Positions 15,340-22,279 of a stretch of 26,850 nt of DNA are shown one piece after another (the stretch's first letter is position 1; the number at the start of each line of letters is the position of its first letter). Origin of the DNA: an uncultured Oscillospiraceae bacterium (GTDB lineage Bacteria > Bacillota > Clostridia > Oscillospirales > Acutalibacteraceae); contig CAJUSM010000037.1 in assembly GCA_910588935.1 (NCBI GenBank), forward strand, positions 1 through 26,850, written 5' to 3'. The translations under genes were made by a program, and so were the position numbers. Below the pieces are notes generated by a model. It saw only the letters and a list, made by a program, of their open reading frames with translations. It ran no database searches and had not been told where the DNA came from.

Positions 15340-16074
15340 ATGAGTTTTCCTGAAAAGCTGAAAAGCATTCGTACCGCCGCTGGCATTACCCAGCAGCACA
15401 TGGCTAACGAGCTGGGCGTGGATAAAACCACCTATTCGGGCTACGAAACCGGCCGAAGGCAGCCGGACATCCCTAAGCTGCGGCGGCTGGCCCAGGTGCT
15501 TCAGGTGCCGGCGGACCAGCTGCTGGAAACGGAATCAGGGTGGGGGGCTACAGCGGAAGAGCTGCGGCAGGTCCACAAGTACCGGCTGCTGGACCTGCAC
15601 GGCAAAGAGCTGGTGGATTTGGTGCTGGATAAGGAATACAGCCGCATGACCCAGCAGGCCGAAGAAGAGCAGGAGCCCAGAGGCTGGGTGACCTATATCA
15701 ATTGCTACGACCTGGCGGTAAGCGCCGGAACCGGAGAGCCCTGGGTGGACGCGGCCTACAAGACCCGCCTGGAAATACGGGGAGAGCTGGTGCCGGAGCG
15801 GGCCCATTTCTGTGTACGGGTAAACGGCCGGAGCATGGAGCCCGCATACCGGGATGGAGACATTGTGTTTGTAGAGCGGATTGACGGCTGTGTAAACGAG
15901 GGGGAAATCGGTATTTTTTTCCTCAATGGAGAAGGGTATATCAAGCGCTTGGGCAGAGGGGAGCTGGTCTCCCTTAACCCAGAGTACCAGCCTATACGGC
16001 TTCATGATTACGACAATTTTCGGTGCCAGGGCCGGGTGCTGGATAAGCTGGAGCGAGGCAGAGAGAAGGGGTAA
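15340..16074 (+). CDS. CI/LexA-like repressor: HTH_3 plus S24 peptidase
   Basis: This is a 244-residue transcription repressor. The N-terminus (about 5-60) is an HTH_3 domain (GITQQHMANELGVDKTTYSG, then YETGRRQP). The C-terminus (about 120-240) is an S24/LexA autoprotease: a cleavage site Ala129-Gly130 in LAVSAGTGEP, nucleophile Ser165 in VNGRSMEPAYRDGD and general base Lys202 in GEGYIKRLG. On DNA damage RecA would be expected to stimulate self-cleavage and relieve repression, as in phage CI and LexA. The start at 15340 has AGGAGGG 6 nt upstream. It is divergent from the packaging/lysis operon and probably represses both promoters. It is complete, with no sign of decay. Confidence 0.92.
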   Translation: MSFPEKLKSIRTAAGITQQHMANELGVDKTTYSGYETGRRQPDIPKLRRLAQVLQVPADQLLETESGWGATAEELRQVHKYRLLDLHGKELVDLVLDKEYSRMTQQAEEEQEPRGWVTYINCYDLAVSAGTGEPWVDAAYKTRLEIRGELVPERAHFCVRVNGRSMEPAYRDGDIVFVERIDGCVNEGEIGIFFLNGEGYIKRLGRGELVSLNPEYQPIRLHDYDNFRCQGRVLDKLERGREKG

Positions 16075-16107
16075 GCCCCGCTTAGGCCAGAGTATGGAAA
16101 AGGGCAG

Positions 16108-16126
16108 AGGGCGGGACGCCCTTTTT
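16108..16126 (+). terminator. Intrinsic terminator after the repressor
   Basis: A short 6-bp stem (16108-16113 with 16117-16122) with a 3-nt loop and five T follows the repressor stop by about 35 nt. Confidence 0.65.
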
Positions 16127-16141
16127 ACCCTTGGGGCAAGG

Positions 16142-16170
16142 TTGCGCTTTTTTTAGGAATATGCTATAAT
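16142..16170 (+). promoter_or_regulatory. Extended -10 promoter for the nfnAB operon
   Basis: TTGCGC (16142-16147), 17 nt, TATAAT (16165-16170) with a TGn extension. A leader of about 170 nt follows. Confidence 0.65.
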
Positions 16171-16200
16171 GACTGCTAAAACCAGAACCTTTTTACAGGG

Positions 16201-16284
16201 TGGAGTTTTCCTCTCCCGGAAAAGCCGCTGCTTTTTCTTTGCAGCTTTTGCCGCGGCTGGCTGCAAAAACGCCAGAAAACTCCA
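16201..16284 (+). ncRNA. Candidate structured leader RNA of the nfnAB operon
   Basis: TGGAGTTTTC (16201-16210) is perfectly complementary to GAAAACTCCA (16275-16284), giving a 10-bp closing stem over a 64-nt interior. The interior offers competing pairings: GCTGC with GCAGC, AGCCGC with GCGGCT, and TTTTGC with GCAAAA. I do not recognise any known riboswitch class. It may be a regulatory leader or a stability element. Confidence 0.45.
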
Positions 16285-16347
16285 GTCGGGTTTATATGAT
16301 CATCGCGCGGCAAAGAAAAAACGTCTTGAAGAAGGACAGGGGTGCCT

Positions 16348-17208
16348 ATGTATAGAATCGTAAGAAAAGAAAAGCTGAACCCAACTGTAACTTTAATGGA
16401 GATTTTAGCCCCGGCTGTGGCAAAAAAAGCAGAGCCCGGGCAGTTTATCATCCTGCGGGTGGATGAGGACGGGGAGCGCATTCCCCTAACCATAGCGGAT
16501 TTTAACCGGCAGCAGGGCACTGTCACCATTATATTCCAGATTGTGGGGGCCACCACCGAAAAGCTGAACCACAAGCTAGAGGGGGAGTTTATCCAAGATT
16601 TTGTGGGCCCCCTGGGCGTGCCTACCCACACTCAGGGCCTCCGAAAAGTGGCTGTGGTAGGGGGCGGCGTGGGCTGCGCCATTGCCTACCCTGTGGCCAA
16701 AAAGCTCCACCAGCAGGGCTGTGAAGTCCACTCCATCATAGGCTTCCGCAACCGCGACCTTGTGATTTTGGAAGAAGAATTTGCAGCCGCCAGCCAAAAA
16801 TTATGCAGAATGAGCGACGACGGCTCCTGGGGGGAGAAAGGCCTGGTAACAGACGCCCTAACTAAGCTGATCCAAAGTGGGGAACAGTACGACCGGGTGA
16901 TTGCCATTGGCCCGCTAATCATGATGAAATTCGTTACCAAGCTTACCAAGGAGTTCCATATTCCCACCACCGTAAGCATGAATCCCATTATGATCGACGG
17001 CACAGGCATGTGCGGCGGCTGCCGGCTAAGCCTGGTGCAAAACGGCAAACGGGTAACAAAGTTTGCCTGCGTAGACGGGCCGGATTTTGACGGCTTTGAG
17101 GTAGACTTTGACGAGGCCATGGCCAGAGGCGCCATGTACCGAGACTTTGAGCGCCATGCCCACGAGGAAACCTGCAATCTGTTTAAGGGGGGAGAAACCC
17201 ATGCCTAA
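16348..17208 (+). CDS. nfnA: Ferredoxin-NADP+ reductase-like subunit (NfnA / sulfide dehydrogenase small subunit type)
   Basis: This is a 286-residue FAD/NAD-binding subunit with a [2Fe-2S] centre. An N-terminal FAD-binding barrel (to about 95) is followed by a nucleotide-binding domain (VAVVGGGVGCAIAYPVAKKL, 101-120) and a C-terminal cluster region with MIDGTGMCGGCRL and FACVDGPDFDG; ligand cysteines are Cys222, Cys225 and Cys241, with an Asp as the likely fourth. With NfnB it forms the NADH-dependent ferredoxin:NADP+ oxidoreductase, an electron-bifurcating enzyme that balances NADH, NADPH and ferredoxin. The ATG at 16348 is preceded by AGGGG 5 nt upstream; a GTG at 16342 is also possible. 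It overlaps nfnB by 8 nt. Confidence 0.87.
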   Translation: MYRIVRKEKLNPTVTLMEILAPAVAKKAEPGQFIILRVDEDGERIPLTIADFNRQQGTVTIIFQIVGATTEKLNHKLEGEFIQDFVGPLGVPTHTQGLRKVAVVGGGVGCAIAYPVAKKLHQQGCEVHSIIGFRNRDLVILEEEFAAASQKLCRMSDDGSWGEKGLVTDALTKLIQSGEQYDRVIAIGPLIMMKFVTKLTKEFHIPTTVSMNPIMIDGTGMCGGCRLSLVQNGKRVTKFACVDGPDFDGFEVDFDEAMARGAMYRDFERHAHEETCNLFKGGETHA

Positions 17209-18598
17209 TATGTCGCTGAAGAAAAATGAGATGCCCTCCCAAGAGCCCCATATCCGCAACAAGAATTTTGAGGAGGTAGCCCTGGGCTACACAGAGGCGC
17301 AGGCCATAGATGAAGCCCAGCGCTGCCTAAACTGTAAGAACAGGCCCTGCGTGGCAGGCTGCCCGGTGAATATTGCCATACCAGACTTTATTGCCAAAAT
17401 GGCACAGGGCGAGTTTGAACAGGCCTACCAGATCATTGCAAAAAGCAGCGCCCTCCCGGCGGTGTGCGGCCGGGTTTGCCCCCAAGAAAGCCAGTGCGAG
17501 CAAAAATGCGTTCGGGGAATAAAGGGGGAGCCGGTGGCCATTGGCCGGCTAGAGCGCTTTGCCGCGGATTGGCACAACTCTCACTCTGCCCATACCCCAG
17601 CCAAGCCCGCGCCTAACGGCCACCGGGTGGCCGTGGTGGGCTCCGGCCCCTCGGGCCTAACCTGCGCCGGAGATCTGGCCCGGCTGGGCTATGAGGTCAC
17701 AGTGTTCGAGGCCCTGCACACAGCGGGGGGCGTGCTGGTATACGGCATTCCCGAGTTCCGGCTGCCCAAGGCCATTGTACAAAAGGAGATTCAGGGGCTA
17801 AAAGCCATGGGCGTAAAAATCGAGACCAACATGGTAATCGGCCGGGCCCTCTCTGTAGACGAACTCTTAAGCCAGGGGTATGAGGCTGTGTTCATTGGCT
17901 CCGGCGCGGGCCTTCCAAGATTCATGAGCATCCCCGGCGAAAACCTAAAGGGCGTGTACTCTGCCAATGAGTTTTTAACCCGGGTCAACCTGATGAAGGC
18001 CTATCTTCCAAACTCTGACACCCCCATTCACCACGCAAAGCGGGTGGCCGTGGTAGGAGGCGGCAATGTGGCCATGGACGCGGCCCGGTGTGCCAAGCGC
18101 CTGGGGGCGGAGGAGGTCTACATTGTCTACCGCCGCTCGGAAAAAGAACTGCCCGCCCGGGCCGAAGAGGTAGAGCACGCCAAAGAGGAGGGTGTCATCT
18201 TCAAGCTGCTGAACAACCCCACCCAAATCCTGGGGGACGAAACTGGCAGTGTGAAGGGCATGGAGTGCCTTCAAATGGAGCTGGGCGAGCCGGACGCCAG
18301 CGGCCGGAGGAGTCCTGTGGAGAAGCCTGGCTCAGAGTTTGTGCTGGACCTGGACTGCGTGATTATGGCCATTGGCACCAGCCCCAACCCCCTGATTAAG
18401 TCTACCACCCAGGGGCTGGAAACCCAGAAATGGGGCGGCATTGTGATCAACGAGGAAACCGGCCTTACCAGCCGGCCCAATGTGTATGCCGGGGGTGACG
18501 CTGTTACTGGCGCGGCCACGGTAATTCTGGCCATGGGCGCGGGGAAAACAGCGGCCAAAGCCATCCACCAGGCCCTGGGAGGGGAACAGAGTGCTTGA
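17201..18598 (+). CDS. nfnB: NADPH-binding glutamate synthase-like subunit (NfnB / GltA type)
   Basis: This 465-residue flavoprotein has two 4Fe-4S sets at the N-terminus: Cys42, Cys45, Cys50 and Cys54, then Cys89, Cys93, Cys99 and Cys103. Next come an FAD Rossmann motif (VAVVGSGPSGLTCAGDLA, about 143-160), an NADPH Rossmann motif (VAVVGGGNVAMDAARCAKRL) and the C-terminal NVYAGGDAVTGAATV FAD-binding segment. It is the partner of the 286-residue subunit upstream, and the pairing favours NfnAB over the large-subunit glutamate synthase, whose large gene is absent here. AAGGGG lies upstream of the ATG at 17201, inside the upstream gene's end. It overlaps the next gene by 8 nt. Confidence 0.9.
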   Translation: MPNMSLKKNEMPSQEPHIRNKNFEEVALGYTEAQAIDEAQRCLNCKNRPCVAGCPVNIAIPDFIAKMAQGEFEQAYQIIAKSSALPAVCGRVCPQESQCEQKCVRGIKGEPVAIGRLERFAADWHNSHSAHTPAKPAPNGHRVAVVGSGPSGLTCAGDLARLGYEVTVFEALHTAGGVLVYGIPEFRLPKAIVQKEIQGLKAMGVKIETNMVIGRALSVDELLSQGYEAVFIGSGAGLPRFMSIPGENLKGVYSANEFLTRVNLMKAYLPNSDTPIHHAKRVAVVGGGNVAMDAARCAKRLGAEEVYIVYRRSEKELPARAEEVEHAKEEGVIFKLLNNPTQILGDETGSVKGMECLQMELGEPDASGRRSPVEKPGSEFVLDLDCVIMAIGTSPNPLIKSTTQGLETQKWGGIVINEETGLTSRPNVYAGGDAVTGAATVILAMGAGKTAAKAIHQALGGEQSA

Positions 18599-19097
18599 GC
18601 TGTGCTTATTCCACAAGGGCCTGCCGGAAAACGGCAGCGTGTTCCGCCGCAAAGCGGCCCGGGGCGTGGTGTTTCGGGAGGGAAAGCTGCTGATGATCCG
18701 CACAGACCGGGGGGATTACAAATTTCCCGGCGGCGGGGTGGAGCCAGGTGAAACCCTGGAGCAGGCCCTCTCCCGGGAAATAGAGGAGGAAACTGGCTTT
18801 CAGGTGAACGGCCAGGCAAGGCTTTGGGCAGTGGCCCACGAGCGGCGGCAGGGAACAACAGCCGATATTCTGGAAATGGATAGCTACTATTACCTGTGCA
18901 GCATAGGGGACTCCCAGGGGGAGCTCCGGCTGGACAGCTACGAAATGGAAGAGCATTTTCACCCTGTATGGATCACTCTGAAGGATGCCCTGGCGGCCAA
19001 CCAAAAGGTCTCTGAAAATGCCTTTGTGCCCTGGGTAGATAGAGAGATTGCCGTGCTGCAGGCCCTAGAAAAAGAAAGCTGGAATAAAGAGGGCTAA
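18591..19097 (+). CDS. Nudix hydrolase
   Basis: This is a 168-residue hydrolase with the Nudix box GGGVEPGETLEQALSREIEE continuing ETGF (G-x5-E-x7-R-E-x-x-E-E-x-G). It cleaves nucleoside diphosphates linked to another moiety. The GTG start at 18591 is set by GGAGGGG 6 nt upstream and lies inside the nfnB gene. The overlap implies co-transcription with nfnAB, though a functional link is only inferred (possibly NAD(P)H or nucleotide clean-up). It is followed by a terminator. Confidence 0.88.
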   Translation: MLELCLFHKGLPENGSVFRRKAARGVVFREGKLLMIRTDRGDYKFPGGGVEPGETLEQALSREIEEETGFQVNGQARLWAVAHERRQGTTADILEMDSYYYLCSIGDSQGELRLDSYEMEEHFHPVWITLKDALAANQKVSENAFVPWVDREIAVLQALEKESWNKEG

Positions 19098-19165
19098 GGA
19101 AAGAGCTCCCTTCCATCCCTCGTTTCTCCCTTTTGCACATTTACCCAACATATTTTGTCAGCTTG

Positions 19166-19193
19166 CCCGCCTGCCTATCAGGCGGGTTTTTCT
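19166..19193 (+). terminator. Intrinsic terminator after the Nudix gene
   Basis: CCCGCCTG (19166-19173) pairs with CAGGCGGG (19179-19186) around a 5-nt loop, followed by TTTTTCTTT. Confidence 0.9.
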
Positions 19194-19253
19194 TTAATCT
19201 GGGCATAATTTGAAAATATTTTTTAACAATCTATTTATTTTTCAAAAAACGCC

Positions 19254-19282
19254 TTGCACTTCCCCGCCAATCCTGCTATAGT
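19254..19282 (+). promoter_or_regulatory. Promoter for the GH20 hexosaminidase operon
   Basis: TTGCAC (19254-19259), 17 nt, TATAGT (19277-19282) with TGC before the -10 (extended type). It is preceded by an AT-rich stretch at 19199-19250. A leader of about 90 nt follows. Confidence 0.6.
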
Positions 19283-19379
19283 TAACGCAGTTCAAAGCAG
19301 GTTATTTGAACCGGCGGCAAAACCGCTCCCTTTCGTTCCCATAATACCGCCCCATCATAATCCAAAGGAGGTCCCATCT

Positions 19380-20927
19380 ATGAACGTGATCCCAAAAATC
19401 AACGGGCCTGCCGCTCTTGCCACCGGCGCCTGTACCCTTACCTCTCATTCCCCCGCTGTCCAGGTGTCCCGGGATCCCGCGCTGCCCCAAGAGGGCTATA
19501 CCCTCTCGGTCCAGCCCGACGCCCTGCTTCTCTGTGCCGCCGACGATGCCGGCGAGTTTTACGGGATGCAGACCATTGCCCAGCTCCGGGAGGAGGGAGA
19601 GGTTCCCTGCGGCGTCTATCAAGACGCCCCCAAGTACCCTTTCCGTAGCTATATGCTGGATGTTAGCCGCCATTTCTTCCCTGTAGAGGTAATCAAACGC
19701 CTGCTGGACCAAATGGCCCGGCTAAAGCTTAATACCTTTCACTGGCACCTTAGCGATGACCAGGGGTTCCGCATTGAGAGCAAAAAATTCCCCCAGCTCA
19801 ACGAAATTGGCTCCTGGCGGATGGAAGGGGAGCAGAAAGTGGGGGGCTACTATACCCAAGAGGAGATCCGGGAGATTGTGGCTTACGCCCAGGAGCGCTT
19901 TATCAATATCATTCCTGAAATCGACCTTCCCGGCCATACGGTAAGCATTGTAGCCACCTTCCCAGAGCTCAGCTGCTCTGGCGAGCCCCTGGCTGTGGCC
20001 CATGGCTCTGGCATTTTCCCCCGCATCCTCTGCGCCGGGAACGATAAGGTGTACGATTTTCTCTATGCCCTGCTGGAGGAGGTATGCGGCCTGTTCCCCG
20101 GCCCCTATTTCCACATTGGCGGCGACGAGGCCCCTAAGTCGGAGTGGGAGAAATGCCCCCGCTGCCAGCAGCGCATTCAGGCGGAAGGACTGAAAGACGA
20201 GGAAGAACTTCAGGCCTGGTTTACCAGCAAGCTGGTAGAGTTCCTTGAGGCCCAGGGCAAAACCGTCATCGGCTGGAACGAGATCCTTACCTCCGGCACA
20301 GTCAGCCCCAAGGCCATTGCCCAGTATTGGGTGGAAACAGGAGCCGAGGCCGCTGCCAAAGAGGCGGAAAAAGGCCGGCGCTTTGTGTTTTCCCCGGTTT
20401 CCTCCTTCTACCTGGACTATCCGGCGGCTTTGGTCCCTCTGAAGAGCACCTACGCCACCGAGCCCTGTATTTTAAAAGACCAGCCCATTCCAAAGGATCA
20501 GGTGCTGGGCCTGGAGGCCCCTTTGTGGACCGAGCGGGTAACCACAGCCGACCACATAGAGCGGCTTACTTTCCCCCGGCTGCTGGCTCTGGCAGAAAAT
20601 TGCTGGACTTGGGAAAAGGATTGGAATGACTTTAAAGCCCGGGCCAAGGCCTATACCGCCTGGCTGGAAAACCAGGGAATTGCCTATACCCCTGTGGACG
20701 AATGCGATCTTCAAGGCGCCGAGCGGGCCAAGCTGGCCGGGGCCCAGATTGTGGACGTGCTGTACGGCTTTACCACCAGCATTACAGACCCCCAGGAGCG
20801 GGGAAAAGCGATGCGGGAGCGGTGCGGCCAGTTCATCCGGGAATTTATGAAGGACAAGTGCAGCGAGGAAGAGCTGCAGCTGGCAGAGAAAGCTGGGCTG
20901 GAGCGCGTTAAGGCTCTGGGCTTTTAA
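19380..20927 (+). CDS. Beta-N-acetylhexosaminidase, GH20
   Basis: This 515-residue glycoside hydrolase removes terminal beta-linked GlcNAc or GalNAc by substrate-assisted catalysis. The N-terminal non-catalytic domain spans about 1-85. The barrel shows YMLDVSRHFF (91-100), FHWHLSDDQGFRIE (120-133) and the paired catalytic acids Asp249-Glu250 in HIGGDEAPKSEWEKC. No signal peptide is seen, so the enzyme probably acts on imported chito- or mucin/glycoprotein-derived oligosaccharides, or recycled wall fragments. The start at 19380 has AAAGGAGG 8 nt upstream. It lies 8 nt before the isomerase gene, in one operon. Confidence 0.93.
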   Translation: MNVIPKINGPAALATGACTLTSHSPAVQVSRDPALPQEGYTLSVQPDALLLCAADDAGEFYGMQTIAQLREEGEVPCGVYQDAPKYPFRSYMLDVSRHFFPVEVIKRLLDQMARLKLNTFHWHLSDDQGFRIESKKFPQLNEIGSWRMEGEQKVGGYYTQEEIREIVAYAQERFINIIPEIDLPGHTVSIVATFPELSCSGEPLAVAHGSGIFPRILCAGNDKVYDFLYALLEEVCGLFPGPYFHIGGDEAPKSEWEKCPRCQQRIQAEGLKDEEELQAWFTSKLVEFLEAQGKTVIGWNEILTSGTVSPKAIAQYWVETGAEAAAKEAEKGRRFVFSPVSSFYLDYPAALVPLKSTYATEPCILKDQPIPKDQVLGLEAPLWTERVTTADHIERLTFPRLLALAENCWTWEKDWNDFKARAKAYTAWLENQGIAYTPVDECDLQGAERAKLAGAQIVDVLYGFTTSITDPQERGKAMRERCGQFIREFMKDKCSEEELQLAEKAGLERVKALGF

Positions 20928-20935
20928 GGGCTGCT

Positions 20936-21745
20936 ATGGCAAAAATCGCTGTTTTTTACGACCACCTGCTGGAGATCGCTAGACAAGAGCGCATCCCTCT
21001 GGCCCAGGCCCTTCAGATGGCCCGGCAGATGGGTATTGATTATGTGGAGGTCTCCAGCCACTGTATTTCTCCTGGTCTTGGGGAAGAGCTGGCTGCCGCC
21101 GGGCTGAAAATCTCCTGCATACCCTGCTTTTTCGATTTTGGCCGGGATCCGGATCCCCTTGCCTCTGCCCTGCCTGTGCTGGAAACAGCAAAAAGCCTGG
21201 GCGCGGACAAGCTCCTCTTGGTGCCTGGCTTTTGGGGGGAAGAGGACAGTCTTGCCCAACAGGAGCAGCAGACAGAGAACATGCTCAGCGCCATACAGGC
21301 TCTGGTTGGCCCAGCCGCAAAAAAGGGGATTACCCTAACCATAGAGGATTATGACAGCCGGCTGGCCCCCTACGCCACCATAAAGGGGCTGCGGCGGTTT
21401 CTGGCCCGTTGTCCCGGGCTGGCCCTCACCTTCGACACCGGCAATTTTCGGTATTCAGGAGAAGACGAAAAGGCAGCCTGGGCCGCCTTAGGGGACAGGG
21501 TTGTCCATGTCCACCTAAAAGACCGGGCTCTTACCCCCGCCTATGGCAGCGAGCCTTTGGCCGCCGCTGGGGGAGAGCGGCTTTTTCCCTGCCCAGTGGG
21601 CCAGGGCGCGATACCAATATGGCAGCTAATCGAGCTGCTGAAAGAAAACGAGTATTTTGGGGTTTACACAATAGAGCATTACGGGGTCAGAAATATGCTG
21701 GCCTGCCTCCGGCAGTCAATAGACTGGTTAAGGCAGAATCTGTAA
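20936..21745 (+). CDS. Sugar phosphate isomerase/epimerase (AP-endonuclease-2-like TIM barrel)
   Basis: This is a 269-residue TIM-barrel enzyme of the same fold as the one at 1403-2311 but clearly different in sequence. Family motifs are YVEVSSHC near the first strands, TIEDYDSR, LTFDTGNFRYSG, HVHLKDR and YTIEHYG, which together give the acidic and His metal ligands. It probably acts on a sugar freed by the hexosaminidase encoded 8 nt upstream. The ATG at 20936 has AAGGG close upstream. The exact substrate cannot be read. Confidence 0.87.
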   Translation: MAKIAVFYDHLLEIARQERIPLAQALQMARQMGIDYVEVSSHCISPGLGEELAAAGLKISCIPCFFDFGRDPDPLASALPVLETAKSLGADKLLLVPGFWGEEDSLAQQEQQTENMLSAIQALVGPAAKKGITLTIEDYDSRLAPYATIKGLRRFLARCPGLALTFDTGNFRYSGEDEKAAWAALGDRVVHVHLKDRALTPAYGSEPLAAAGGERLFPCPVGQGAIPIWQLIELLKENEYFGVYTIEHYGVRNMLACLRQSIDWLRQNL

Positions 21746-21750
21746 TGGGG

Positions 21751-21779
21751 AAAGAGGCTTCCAATCGGGGAGCCTCTTT
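21751..21779 (+). terminator. Intrinsic terminator after the second isomerase
   Basis: A 12-bp stem (21751-21762 with 21768-21779, one G-T pair) has a 5-nt loop; the right arm runs into TTTT. Confidence 0.85.
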
Positions 21780-21919
21780 TCTGTTTGCCGGACTAAAACT
21801 TTTATACTCTGTGCATGCTTTCTCATCCCCTTTCCCCTTCCTGCTTTTGGGCAAGGCAAGGCTTCCTTTGGCAAAGTTTTGGATATTTTTCTTTAGGCCC
21901 TCCCCTCTCTTTTTCCTCC

Positions 21920-21948
21920 TTGACAAATCTCGCCTTTTTTTGTATAGT
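21920..21948 (+). promoter_or_regulatory. Promoter of the potABCD operon
   Basis: TTGACA (21920-21925), 17 nt, TATAGT (21943-21948). It lies about 330 nt upstream of the first start codon, so a long leader is predicted. Confidence 0.75.
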
Positions 21949-21954
21949 ATGTTC

Positions 21955-22279
21955 ATTGCGTTTGCATCTGTAAACGGCCGCGCTTTTAGGAGGTCCGCGG
22001 CTATAAAAGCGGCCCGGTTTCGCTGCTCCGGCCTGCCCTTACTTAGGGGAGGACCTAAAATCCTTTGCGGGAGGCAGCGGCAGAGACAGTGTTTCTTGCT
22101 TGTTTCTACTCCGGGCTGGGTTATGTTGTGAATAACGAAAGACACGCAACTAATTTTCACCAAACTCCCTTAGCGGATAACCGAACCAGTAAGGGCCTCT
22201 GCGGGAATTCCCTTTTCCCCGGATCCCCAGAAAGTTCCCCGCAGGGAACCCTTGGTGCCGCAAAGGAGATGCACATACT
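21955..22279 (+). ncRNA. Long candidate structured leader of potABCD
   Basis: No convincing gene lies between the promoter and potA. TTTTAGG (21984-21990) can pair with CCTAAAA (22054-22060), enclosing three small hairpins (CCGC/GCGG, GGCC-GG/CC-GGCC, CCCT/AGGG). Further on, CCCTTA (22167-22172) can pair with TAAGGG (22190-22195) around CGG-ATAA-CCG, and GTTCCC (22234-22239) pairs with GGGAAC (22244-22249). No known riboswitch class is recognised. GC-rich DNA makes hairpins easily, so this is a hypothesis. Confidence 0.4.
22262..22268 (+). promoter_or_regulatory. Ribosome-binding site deciding the TTG start of potA
   Basis: AAAGGAG lies 11 nt before TTG at 22280. The ATG touching it at 22269 is in another frame. 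Confidence 0.6.

Noticed and set aside
11880..16125. Attachment-site direct repeats flanking the phage cassette
   Set aside because: Only an 8-base match (CGCCCTTT) was seen at both ends, which is expected by chance; no integrase gene or tRNA is present.
16169..16363. A 64-codon plus-strand open frame in the nfn leader
   Set aside because: It starts inside the -10 box of the promoter and overlaps nfnA, so it cannot be translated from that transcript.
21687..22163. A 158-codon minus-strand open frame in the interval before potA
   Set aside because: It overlaps the end of the isomerase gene and the terminator, has low-complexity basic sequence and runs against the pot promoter.
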